21,259 nt of DNA from Treponema sp. UBA3649 (GTDB lineage Bacteria > Spirochaetota > Spirochaetia > Treponematales > Treponemataceae): the NCBI GenBank assembly GCA_002373325.1, contig DFKI01000095.1:1-21259 (forward strand), in the 5' to 3' direction. The notes below the pieces were generated by a model. It was not told the DNA's origin. It ran no database searches and was given only the letters and a program-made list of their open reading frames with translations. This document shows, one piece after another, positions 14,901 through 21,259 of the stretch. The position numbers and the translations under genes are program-made. How positions within the stretch are numbered: the stretch's first letter is position 1; every line of letters starts with the position of its first letter.

Positions 14901-17900
14901 GCTGACCGAGGCCTGGGCATTAGTGGAACATGTGGAGGCAAGCTGACTCGCCGTGTCAAAGACTTTCACCGTCACGGATTTTGTTCCGTCCGAACTTGTG
15001 GAATCAAGCTTTATATTTTTCAAGTAGAACCTGAAGTTGTCCCATACGTTCATCGGAGTCCTGAAGACAAGTGTTTTGTCACCCACAAGATAGAATCCTG
15101 TTTCAGCTTCTTCCGTGCCGAAACCACATTCTTCTATGCTTGTCTTGCTCTCTATAAAATACTGACCCTTATAAGTAGCGCTATCTGTAGATGTGTTACC
15201 TCCGCCAGTGCTTGTAAGGCTATTGAAGTTCGCATGTCCTCCGTCGCTGTTGCAATACTCAACCCACTGCACGTAAGTTCCGTTAGTGCCGTTCTTTGCG
15301 GAATCAGCAATGAAACTCGCGCCCTCAAGCTTAATCACCCTGAGTCCGGACGGAGCCGTTACATCACTGGACCAAGCATATTCGTTCACCCTAAACTCAA
15401 GATTGACGACAGGACTGTTTGTGTAGCCTGAATAAGCGGTAATGGAGGAGCTGTCATTCAAAAGACTTGAGCCTGAAAGTGTTTTGCCGCTGTCACTGAT
15501 TACAGAATAGCCTGATTTAATGCTTGATGGAGCGCTATCCTCCGCAATGGCCGCCACATCTGTTCCGACAGTGTTGGAATGAGTGTTCTCGTTGGTCGCA
15601 TAATCCGTCAGGTCCAAACGCACGGACGCGGCACAATCATTCTTTTTGCTGGTGTCCCCTATTTCAAGGGCCGTAATCTTCAGAATCACGTCGGTTCCCC
15701 TTATCGCCTTTTCTTGGGGTATGGAGATGACTCGAGAGCTTGTACTTACAGAGATGCCTGTAACCTCGGTGTAAGTTGTTCCACCGTCATCCGACTTGTA
15801 GAGCTTGGTGCTTGACGTGGGATATATGTTTCGGCAATTGGCGTAAGTAGACTTGTAGGGATCATATCCTGAGTAATGATTCAGATAAATGGTCTTTAAG
15901 CCCGCTCCGTTTTCCGTCAGTTTTACAAAGAGCGTGTTGTTTGTACTCTGTGTAGTGTAGGTTCTGGGGGGGTTAAGGGCCGTATTCACAATACCGTCAA
16001 ACCATGCCTTTGATACCACAGGCTTTGTGGAGTCGTTGCTCATGACAATGGTCTTTTCCTCGCTCACGTTTCCGGAATAGTCGCAGAGGGTCACGTGCAG
16101 GGTGTAGTTGCCCTCTTCCATCGTCGCGGAGTCGCTTATCTCTATGCCTCGGATGTAGTAATACTTGTGTTTTCCGTATGCCGCAGGGTTGCTTATGGTG
16201 ATTTCATTTCCTGAGTTTGTGTAAGAGACGCTAGAGCCGCCGCCATTAGACGAAGAGCTCGTGTCAGAATATCCAAGATAAGCTATGGAAGCGCAGGACG
16301 CTGACGTAGTGCCCAAAGTGTTTCCATCATCGTCATCCTGAGTCACCTCAATCTTGATTTTGTGCACTCCGGAATTCGTCTCCGTCACCGGAATCATAAG
16401 GTACTGGTTGCTGACTGTAGCCGCGTTGCTCACTCCCGGATTCTCGCTGCTGCCAGACTTCACGACCCACTTCATGACCTCGCTTCCAATCTCAGGATTC
16501 ACTGAGTCGTAGATTATGGAAGTTGTTTTCTCAGGACTCTGCCATCCCGCAAGATAGTCATACTTTACGGAGAGGCTGTTGCTTCCCTGTGTGGTGCTCG
16601 TAAGAATCATGTTCTTGAAGGTGAGCGTTACGTCCGTACCCGATGTGACAGGATAGTCAAGCACGATTGTACTGCCATCATTCTCAAGCCCATAGTCAAG
16701 GATTCTGTTTCCGCCCTGCCATATCTGGGACTGAGGGATGCTGCTCTTGAACTTGAGTCCAGTAAACCTGATTTTCTTAAGTCCGCTTCCGCTTGGCACA
16801 GGGAATGTCACGACCGCATTTACATCCGTGCCCCTTGCATATCCAGAAGGAAGTCCCTCATTCACTCCTGTTACCGTAAATGAGCTTGGAGCCGCAGGTG
16901 AGCTGTTCGCAGGATCCATGTAGACGAAACTATACGCGCTGGAATCCCCGTCGAAGCTCAGTGTGCTGAAACCGTTGTTGTCGGCATCACGCATTGCGTA
17001 GTCTTTTGTGGAAACGGAGATTGACCTTGAGCCGTCCGTCTTTTCAACAAGCACGTTGGTGATTTTTATGGTGACACCTGCTTCCGTCGCATCCTTTACG
17101 GAGCGTTCTTTGGTGAAAGTGACCGTGTTCGTGGTCGTGTCCAAAGTAACCGGAGCCGAGATAGCCGTTCCGCTGGAATCCTTAATGCTTACAGCAGAGT
17201 TTTCCGTGAGAGATGCTTTTCCGCCCAAAGTGAGGGTGTAAAGTCCGGATGTCTGTTCCTTCACCGAGATGTCCAGAGTAACCTTGTTCGCCTCCACGCT
17301 TGAGTCATAGACCGTGGAAGGAAGATAATAGTGGTAAGTGTCATCATCATCAGGATCCTCAGCCTGTGTCGCAAACTGCACGGCATCCTCGACGAAAATC
17401 TCCTTGATTACAGGATTAACGTTGTCCACTGAGATGACGATGGATTTTTCCACCTCGCTTTCGTTCAGGGCAGAGTCGTAGAGCTTCACTTTGAGCGTGT
17501 AGTTGCCTTCCGGAACCGTCGCCGCATCCGTAATCCTCAGGTTCTCAAGGTAGAGAGCGTTCTGGAAAGTGTCCGTCGTGCTTGAGACAGGTGCGCTTGC
17601 TATGAGACAGTTCTGAATTCCTCCCACAGTCGGCTTGGGTGTGTCCGGGTCAAGGGCAAGAGGACGAAGATTTCCCTCCGCATCCTTCACGCTGATTCTG
17701 AAATCCGTGTTGTCGAAGGCTTTCTTGAACGTGTCGGAAGGTCCTTCCACGCTTATGGACACCCTCTTGACTCCGGAAAGACTTTCGGTAAACGGAATGA
17801 CCAGAGTTTGGTCTGTAAGATCCTTGTCGCTTGCAAATCCTGCGGGGACTCTATCAGGTGAAATCCAGCTCATGGTGCCCGCAGCAGGTTTTGTTCCGTC

Positions 17901-19667
17901 AAATTTTACAGCCTGAAGGTTCACAAGATCGGAGACATTTCCCACGTCGTCCTTGAACATGGCGAAAATCTCAACAACTCCGTCCACCACGGAATTAACG
18001 TCTATGGAATTCGTAAGGAGAGTGCTCAAGTCCACGTCCGTTGAGGAGACTTCCTGCCATGCATCACTTTCAGCCGTCATTGAGTTTTTCCAGGACTCGC
18101 TGTCATTGCCCACGTAGAAAGCCCACCAGACCTTGGGTGACTTGAACACGTTCGAGAAGTTCGGATTGTCCCTGATTGCCCCGGCGGAGGACTCCTTCAC
18201 CTGAATGCCCTCCATGCTGCCCCTGTTGAACCAACCGTAAGGAGCGTCCGCATTTCCAGCCACAATCTGATCCGCACATTCCGTTCCCGTAGGAGCCTGC
18301 GTGTCTTTTATGAAGTAGAGATATTTGCACTGAGCTTCTTCATCACCAATTTCCAAACTCCTCTTTGAATCGTTGACATCACCCTCGTTTCCTGTCATGT
18401 CCGTTGCCCAGACGGTAAGTTTCCAAAGTCCGTCGCTGTACGCGGTCAAGTCAATCGGAAGAATGATTCCGGTTGCGTCAGGACTGTCCACATAAGGAGA
18501 AATGGACAAGTTACCGCCCGGAACATACGAGAATTCTTCATCTATCCTGTCAATGGCCGCTGCGGCAAGGTTCACGCTTGAATCAGGATCCTGAATTCTC
18601 TCCACGACATATTTTATCAGAGCGACGTTCGTTTCCACGCCCTCCGTATCGGTGCTCTTGGTTTTATCACTTATCCACGCACGGAAATTCAGTTTCGGTC
18701 CCACGCGGGGAATATCATCATTATCGCTAGTATTTTTATGAAGCGACGTTGTTCCGACCTCAAGGACCATTACCATCGGGCAGGTTTGATCCAGCTCGCT
18801 TCCTGCACTGAACGAAAAATCATAGTTTTTTGCCATCTCATAGCCAAGGATGTCCCTCACCTCGCTAGACACACTGATATTAAATGACATGCGCGGGAAA
18901 TAGGTCGGCGGATTGGTTTGCGGCAAAGTGATTGTAAGGGTTTTCTTTGAAGGAGAAAGCGATGCCATCATCTTTGTCCCGCTTGGAAGATAGTCCTCCA
19001 GTTCTCGCCAAGATTTATGTTCTCCTGCACCCATGAAAGGCTGAATATTAACATAATCATAGTTCAAAGAGCCATCCGAATCAATCAGGTAAGCCGAATC
19101 CATCGGAGAAGAGAAAACAATGCTTATCTGAGAGTTCTTTACAACCTCAGTCGCCTTGTCAACAGGGTTTGTGGAATCAACATAAGGTCTCTCCACACAA
19201 ATCGGCATGATAAAAACATCCCTTCTGTTGTTCAGGACTTTCACCGTAGTGACGGGATTCATTTTATCCTCAAAGACAACCTCTGTCTCCGGAAGTTCCT
19301 TTTGCGCAAGGGATTGCTCATACTGCTCATCATTCGTAAAAAGAATGTCGCTATACTGCCTGATTGTCTTAAAATCTTCGGTGGAAAAGGCTGCCCATTT
19401 GTAGAATCCATAGGCGTTCGCATCCACGGCAGTAATCGTAAAGGGAATGTCCACTTTTTGCGTGGAGTTTCCGTTTGGACTTGTCTCTCCCATGTCTCTG
19501 TTCGGGTATCGCACAAAGACAGGAATATTCTCCGCGTTCGCATATTTAACTTCCTCAGCGATCGTGTCAAAAAAGTGGTCTCCCGTCATCCAGGAGTCAC
19601 AGCCTGAAATCAACAGGCTCAAAAATGCAATCAATAAAGCAAAATTTCTTCCAAAACCTTTTTTCAT
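8904..19667 (-). CDS. Giant Ig-like repeat surface lipoprotein (3587 aa)
   Basis: The N-terminus is a lipoprotein signal (lipobox LISGC, Cys23). Residues about 24-160 are a unique head. Residues about 162-290 resemble an SbsA/Big_5-type Ig-like domain (VDSTNPVDKATEVVKNSQIS). Residues about 615-1600 hold a three-domain block present twice (period about 470 aa), with EGNYTL and GNxSE motifs. Residues 2402-3136 are alternating domain types A and B of about 100 residues each (see separate entry). Domain starts carry D-x-x-x-P and domain ends carry DNxGN or DxxGN. A Thr/Lys/Asp-rich stalk leads to a C-terminal tail, SQTEG, a hydrophobic helix (3562-3581) and RRRRSS. Such proteins are usually adhesins or surface stalks. 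The ATG overlaps the previous stop codon (ATGA), so translation is coupled. No enzymatic domain or self-cleavage motif is recognised. Confidence 0.9.
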   Translation of the reverse strand: MKKGFGRNFALLIAFLSLLISGCDSWMTGDHFFDTIAEEVKYANAENIPVFVRYPNRDMGETSPNGNSTQKVDIPFTITAVDANAYGFYKWAAFSTEDFKTIRQYSDILFTNDEQYEQSLAQKELPETEVVFEDKMNPVTTVKVLNNRRDVFIMPICVERPYVDSTNPVDKATEVVKNSQISIVFSSPMDSAYLIDSDGSLNYDYVNIQPFMGAGEHKSWRELEDYLPSGTKMMASLSPSKKTLTITLPQTNPPTYFPRMSFNISVSSEVRDILGYEMAKNYDFSFSAGSELDQTCPMVMVLEVGTTSLHKNTSDNDDIPRVGPKLNFRAWISDKTKSTDTEGVETNVALIKYVVERIQDPDSSVNLAAAAIDRIDEEFSYVPGGNLSISPYVDSPDATGIILPIDLTAYSDGLWKLTVWATDMTGNEGDVNDSKRSLEIGDEEAQCKYLYFIKDTQAPTGTECADQIVAGNADAPYGWFNRGSMEGIQVKESSAGAIRDNPNFSNVFKSPKVWWAFYVGNDSESWKNSMTAESDAWQEVSSTDVDLSTLLTNSIDVNSVVDGVVEIFAMFKDDVGNVSDLVNLQAVKFDGTKPAAGTMSWISPDRVPAGFASDKDLTDQTLVIPFTESLSGVKRVSISVEGPSDTFKKAFDNTDFRISVKDAEGNLRPLALDPDTPKPTVGGIQNCLIASAPVSSTTDTFQNALYLENLRITDAATVPEGNYTLKVKLYDSALNESEVEKSIVISVDNVNPVIKEIFVEDAVQFATQAEDPDDDDTYHYYLPSTVYDSSVEANKVTLDISVKEQTSGLYTLTLGGKASLTENSAVSIKDSSGTAISAPVTLDTTTNTVTFTKERSVKDATEAGVTIKITNVLVEKTDGSRSISVSTKDYAMRDADNNGFSTLSFDGDSSAYSFVYMDPANSSPAAPSSFTVTGVNEGLPSGYARGTDVNAVVTFPVPSGSGLKKIRFTGLKFKSSIPQSQIWQGGNRILDYGLENDGSTIVLDYPVTSGTDVTLTFKNMILTSTTQGSNSLSVKYDYLAGWQSPEKTTSIIYDSVNPEIGSEVMKWVVKSGSSENPGVSNAATVSNQYLMIPVTETNSGVHKIKIEVTQDDDDGNTLGTTSASCASIAYLGYSDTSSSSNGGGSSVSYTNSGNEITISNPAAYGKHKYYYIRGIEISDSATMEEGNYTLHVTLCDYSGNVSEEKTIVMSNDSTKPVVSKAWFDGIVNTALNPPRTYTTQSTNNTLFVKLTENGAGLKTIYLNHYSGYDPYKSTYANCRNIYPTSSTKLYKSDDGGTTYTEVTGISVSTSSRVISIPQEKAIRGTDVILKITALEIGDTSKKNDCAASVRLDLTDYATNENTHSNTVGTDVAAIAEDSAPSSIKSGYSVISDSGKTLSGSSLLNDSSSITAYSGYTNSPVVNLEFRVNEYAWSSDVTAPSGLRVIKLEGASFIADSAKNGTNGTYVQWVEYCNSDGGHANFNSLTSTGGGNTSTDSATYKGQYFIESKTSIEECGFGTEEAETGFYLVGDKTLVFRTPMNVWDNFRFYLKNIKLDSTSSDGTKSVTVKVFDTASQLASTCSTNAQASVSITYCADKPSISLFGSSSTDLETISSTDDINRLVPMNYGIQAYVDTATSRVFVYTAGAKLGTRTGTVNSPSGSGAYKGDNNYVQYFNLNITSSSCAKLYKYAWTTNSALPSSWNSTSSSYKVNVNIPSIVPDVGDNEGGVYVYLHVADYAGNVTTKRMSQYKWVDQKKSTDNLTFPKLKENVDKKYLEERDGYDHCYIEYAGPDGDGNPVFRLTLPKSALGRSQKIYVPENWFERGSGGKASPIYGYSLGYLKTDPAVSGSVAANIANAKRDANGPYLELPASKSDGSFDGFNNYENHYDTYVYIYDSCGGYLTTAFYVTIDQTPPVFEVGVLQDDGQTPEAGVYTKWEGSSYINNYKTRFSVEPDGRRHIRQRPDSDQENTTKGASATNPIVLYVNTNNPEIQLWTNSTDVLKFTCSVDGGTASEVTIDNTNDGISTNYIRISPLISETGTLYRYSAVDKGANESVIYFKAYYDHEGPAITPSNVTNVNTITETGGTKINYFGSTATAKITVADALVGLASTNGGFSTSSTNLTSLTYSSSDKSLKVSASDVFGNVSNDSITYNETNKWVKDTTNPGTPTLTYNESNPFATTNSISSDYNIYGTNGLKVSNSGSTCTVKFAGGVRKITVKPKASSSDSDVIGYVSLTSTSYRASFYSASSNDVKTSFEYDVSPTSSSITRYIYAVDKAGNPSSSAITLKLELNDSTPVLSSISGTGLYSNGASGWFKTGAKLNTTVTNSPTQYAIGYGHNSGEYSLLSYNASSGITIPGSYNGKSSIWIAFYSGAWGADYYISAPNGTVATSASNSVTSWTLDNTGPSGISVTGVSANGAGGDAYKSDSGTIFYNGSASSIDFAMTASDDAGGSGIAGYSTLSSGSPAASANLSTSGSPTSTKIYAFDNLGNKGELDVTLKMDSEAPRVSIKENSTQGCYKDASNKLYFKDDSAKLKLVINDYASSSSSTVDGSGVSDSSVLQNDSEISLSTYTTSDGKLVIGSGKIVDNVGNTKAYELISNIEQDQTAPSAPSGFKFISIDGDGAEKFITGSSSGGYYPSTSKIFYNGSATHITLGFTATDSQSGIKGYATSSTAENPTETVKISLEDSPESVSIYSFDNVGNPSDTAITISLEKDEDKPAVSIASITGGKIYDGTSAYYYRDSGSYAKAKLSITESGSGLATDSLKNNDEIQVSTYLNDTDNVVEIETDKIMDNVGNTSSYVLKYNDKNIIKDDQKPGEPTISSMSATGGLYSYDEANKTIYFSGSTTELEITPSAEDNLGGCGVKGYSMGTDIAGAADSVTISVTTVSTTGDTTIYAIDHLGNVSDALNLHLVRDTAVPEVSISGITGGKTYINGSNYYFKDASDADKVEATLSVADSLSGIPTSGSLADGSTVTVSELLNDDGKIVIPSGDIKDNVGNTQSYVLNKVGDTAYTFIKDEGAPTDPTGFRVSASIGSGAASFVSGTKTGDYYPVASTVYYNGNTTSLTLMFNVASASDGTTGSGVKGVALSDDATPAETVSIDVSGDTPPTSVVVYTYDNLGNKSTGVTISLVKDAEAPAMGTPSVNTTMVPALIAKPGDSTNLTYTVNVAPSDTQITIPITDEGCGVAAYALYTSASETGLPPDPLTWTDVGSTFTGNLVIAMPEINTPGINMIMLLKDKVGNVTKKDATDNYKAALVSVGGSGWWVRENVSNAAATYKASGNTVTVKISNVLTAVSKIVVTTDAAETNTITATAANAKATDNVEYTATKTPTIDGKVATFVSESKKNWQNIQMTSFISADGSISLTITGSAAAPVPTKIEVYKGETVVATIDSITAATSLSGFIRHSLPGLETVVGGSGSSVSRRRFVENKTESLADYFTALGHASLDTERVDQIAFNIGRKMENGGETKKIGENVTIEENLGYTDEASAAEDLPLSVDHSWHAPNGTVDEVPVMEAGEQLDVLIAQTQQKFSFGSPNKVLTATDAPASQTEGNLSRNLALMIALLSLCASALCVLLFRRRRSS
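8907..9014 (-). other. C-terminal sorting-like tail of the giant lipoprotein
   Basis: Residues 3552-3587 read SQTEG, a short polar link (NLSRN), a 20-residue hydrophobic segment (LALMIALLSLCASALCVLLF) and RRRRSS. This tripartite order of short motif, helix and basic end is the layout of sortase substrates (LPXTG) and of related Gram-negative sorting tails. The exact LPXTG motif is absent; SQTEG is at most a degenerate version. The alternative is a plain C-terminal transmembrane anchor in the inner membrane. Confidence 0.5.
10262..12464 (-). repeat. Alternating A/B Ig-like repeat array within the giant gene
   Basis: Type A domains start at residues 2402, 2605, 2815 and 3020 (DNTGPSG, DQTAPSAP, DQKPGEP, DEGAPTDP) and carry IFYNGSAT-like and YxFDNxGN motifs. 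Type B domains start at 2502, 2716 and 2917 (DSEAPRV, DEDKPAV, DTAVPEV) and carry ITGGK, a YYFKD-like segment and IxDNVGNTxSYVL. An A+B pair measures 203, 210 and 205 residues. The last domain (from 3136, DAEAPAM) breaks the pattern. The DNA of the repeats has diverged, so the array is old rather than freshly expanded. Confidence 0.85.
14880..17818 (-). repeat. Duplicated three-domain block within the giant gene
   Basis: The segment beginning LVIPFTESLSGVKRVSI (near 17815) is echoed by YLMIPVTETNSGVHKIKIE (near 16405), about 470 residues later. Both copies continue with the same order. First comes a domain ending in EGNYTLKVKLYD or EGNYTLHVTLCD, with VDNVNP or SNDSTKP. Next comes a domain with a DYA motif (TKDYAMRDADNN; LTDYATNENTHSN). 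Last comes a domain with SGLKKIRFTG or SGLRVIKLEG. This is a protein-level duplication of three Ig-like domains; boundaries are approximate. Confidence 0.7.
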
Positions 19668-21259
19668 ACGTTTACCCCCTGCTTTTCCAGCGAGTCTTTT
19701 TCTTCATCATCATCGTCGTCCCTCTTCCAGAACACAATCAGGAAAAGGATAAAAAGTCCGAACAATCCGCTTCCGCCCGCGACATAGGGCCACTTGCTTC
19801 CGCTCTTTTTCGTCTCAAAAGAATCATCCAAAACAGTGTCTTTTTGGAGTGAATCATTTTCTTCTATTATATTCTGTTTTTTCTCAGTCGCCAGTGTCAT
19901 GGCAAGCTTTTCATCCGCTTTCTGGACACCCTCGCTGGTCTCCGCAATCGGAACCTCAACAGGCTCGGGAACCACTGTCCTTTTCACTTTGGGAGTCTTC
20001 TTGGATTTTTCCTCCGCCTCTTTTTCCACAATCTCGGCGGTCTTGGCAAGGAGTCCCTTTTTCTTCTCCAGATATCTTTCGCTCTGGGTTTTCTGTCCCT
20101 GCTCACGGATTTTGTCCACGATGCTCACGGTCTGAATCTCATCAAGCACGCTGTCCGAAAGATAAGAGAAAAGCGGGTCATTCGAGAAATCCACGGTCCT
20201 CTTCTCTCCATCCCCGGTCTCATCCTCATAATTATAATCCACCTTGTCCCAATTTTCCAGTGCGAGACGCTTTTTTTCCTCTTCTTCCGCGTTGATTTTC
20301 TCCATCGCTATCTCCATGGCAATGGCTTCCTCGGTGTCGTCGGAAAGAAGCCCGGTGTTGTCCTCATAGAGATAGGATTTGTCCTTTCCGTAGCTTTCCA
20401 TTTCCTCTTCGTAGGTTTTCATGCCCGGAATGATTTTCGCATTGTACACTTCCTCAGGAACCCATTCCGATGACGGGGGAGCTGAAAAACGCGGTGCCTT
20501 TCTTTCCACCACGGGGATTTCGTCGGTCCGCACGTTCGTCTGATCGTCCACTTTTGCCACCTCATCATTTTTTGTGATGAGGTCAAGGCTTGGTCCGAAG
20601 TCGCTTACAGGCCTCTCATCCTCCATAATCAGTTTTTCTATGGGAGTTCCTGCAAATTCGTCGTCATTGTTATTGTCAAAGTCATCCATCAGCGCGCCGA
20701 ACACATCTTCCTCGTCCAGTCCAAGCTCAGCGATGAAGTCGTCCGTGCTCTCGATGATTACCTCGGGTGTCTCAAAGACCGGCTCCCTTGATTTTTTCTC
20801 CACGGCGGGTGGCTCAACACTTGTTTTGCTTACGGAAACCGTCGGCTCGCTAAGTTCCGGATTGATATCCGCTGTTGTGCTAATCTCCGGGATGACAGGC
20901 TCTGGAATCTTATCGCTTGCTACGGTTTCTGCCACAGGTGATTTTTCCTCGACCACAGGCTCAGGCATGGCGAACTCTGGAAGGTCGTCTATCCAGCTTA
21001 CGTCATCCTTTATGTCATCCGCACGTGTTTTTTCGGCTACAGGGGCTGTCTCAACTTTCGGCTCAAAATCAATTTCAGGCAGCGTAACATCGACTTTTGG
21101 CGCAACTTCAATTTTTGGCGCACTGATTTCAGGCAAGTTGATTTCAGGTGTCACGGCAGCTGTGTTTTCCCCGGTGGTTGTGGGTACCTCAACTGTCGGT
21201 GTGACGGCCTCGGGTGTCTCCTCGGTGGGGCGGCGGGCTTCCTCTATTGTCGGTGTCTC
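19664..21259 (-). CDS. Pro/Glu/Val-rich protein with C-terminal membrane anchor (5' end outside window)
   Basis: The frame is open to the window edge, so 531 residues are visible and the true start is outside; an internal GTG at 21152-21154 is not a convincing start. The visible N-terminal part is a low-complexity Pro/Glu/Thr/Val segment with short units such as PEINLPEISAPKIEVAPKVD. A long acidic, disordered middle follows, with a charged helix (MEKINAEEEEKKRLALENW) and Lys/Glu-rich stretches. Near the end is a single hydrophobic helix (19727-19792, AGGSGLFGLFILFLIVFW), then KRDDDDDEEK. No catalytic domain is recognised. The stop overlaps the giant lipoprotein start by four bases, so the two are made together and probably act together, for example as an envelope anchor or partner. 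Function unknown. Confidence 0.78.
   Translation of the reverse strand, partial: ETPTIEEARRPTEETPEAVTPTVEVPTTTGENTAAVTPEINLPEISAPKIEVAPKVDVTLPEIDFEPKVETAPVAEKTRADDIKDDVSWIDDLPEFAMPEPVVEEKSPVAETVASDKIPEPVIPEISTTADINPELSEPTVSVSKTSVEPPAVEKKSREPVFETPEVIIESTDDFIAELGLDEEDVFGALMDDFDNNNDDEFAGTPIEKLIMEDERPVSDFGPSLDLITKNDEVAKVDDQTNVRTDEIPVVERKAPRFSAPPSSEWVPEEVYNAKIIPGMKTYEEEMESYGKDKSYLYEDNTGLLSDDTEEAIAMEIAMEKINAEEEEKKRLALENWDKVDYNYEDETGDGEKRTVDFSNDPLFSYLSDSVLDEIQTVSIVDKIREQGQKTQSERYLEKKKGLLAKTAEIVEKEAEEKSKKTPKVKRTVVPEPVEVPIAETSEGVQKADEKLAMTLATEKKQNIIEENDSLQKDTVLDDSFETKKSGSKWPYVAGGSGLFGLFILFLIVFWKRDDDDDEEKDSLEKQGVNV

Overview
The window is 21.3 kb of bacterial DNA with moderate G+C. I read it as a spirochaete, most likely a Treponema-like host-associated species. 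The grounds are the combination of gene families: several lipoproteins with spirochaete-style lipoboxes, a CHASE2-type class III adenylate cyclase, a flavin-dependent thymidylate synthase and a giant Ig-like surface lipoprotein. No rRNA or marker gene confirms this, so the taxonomy is an inference.

Left part (1-3918). Two plus-strand genes come first: the C-terminal end of the DNA translocase FtsK, then 15 nt later a GH18 lipoprotein with its own strong ribosome binding site. They converge on a minus-strand pair, thyX followed by a WYL-domain regulator 8 nt downstream. The convergent gap (1781-2095) holds a possible 32-residue zinc-ribbon microprotein, a two-hairpin repeat element and a 22-bp tandem duplication. 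Just upstream of thyX is a striking array of six ACTTCAAAGT-like units at 10-12 bp spacing, overlapping a candidate promoter.

Middle (4003-8279). A DUF308/HdeD-like membrane protein is bracketed by inverted copies of a composite palindromic element (4080-4162 and 4905-4988). The same architecture appears at 1912-1979. Next is a 950-residue adenylate cyclase with an N-terminal CHASE2 sensor, three transmembrane helices, a complete catalytic domain and a TPR-like tail. Upstream of it lies a 428-nt gap with no convincing gene but many hairpins.

Right part (8280-21259), all minus strand. In transcription order these are: a Pro/Glu/Val-rich protein with a C-terminal membrane anchor (5' end outside the window); a 3587-residue lipoprotein built almost wholly of Ig-like repeats, whose start codon overlaps the preceding stop (ATGA); and a small exported FecR-like protein. 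The adenylate cyclase follows these three. I propose that the four may work as an envelope-to-cAMP signalling or adhesion module: a giant extracytoplasmic rod with its membrane partner, a periplasmic FecR-like protein, and a CHASE2 cyclase that could turn an envelope signal into cAMP. The order, strand and domain types are visible. The functional link is inference. The giant protein also carries a C-terminal tail (SQTEG, hydrophobic helix, RRRR) that resembles a degenerate sortase-type sorting signal, which is odd in a protein that already has an N-terminal lipobox.
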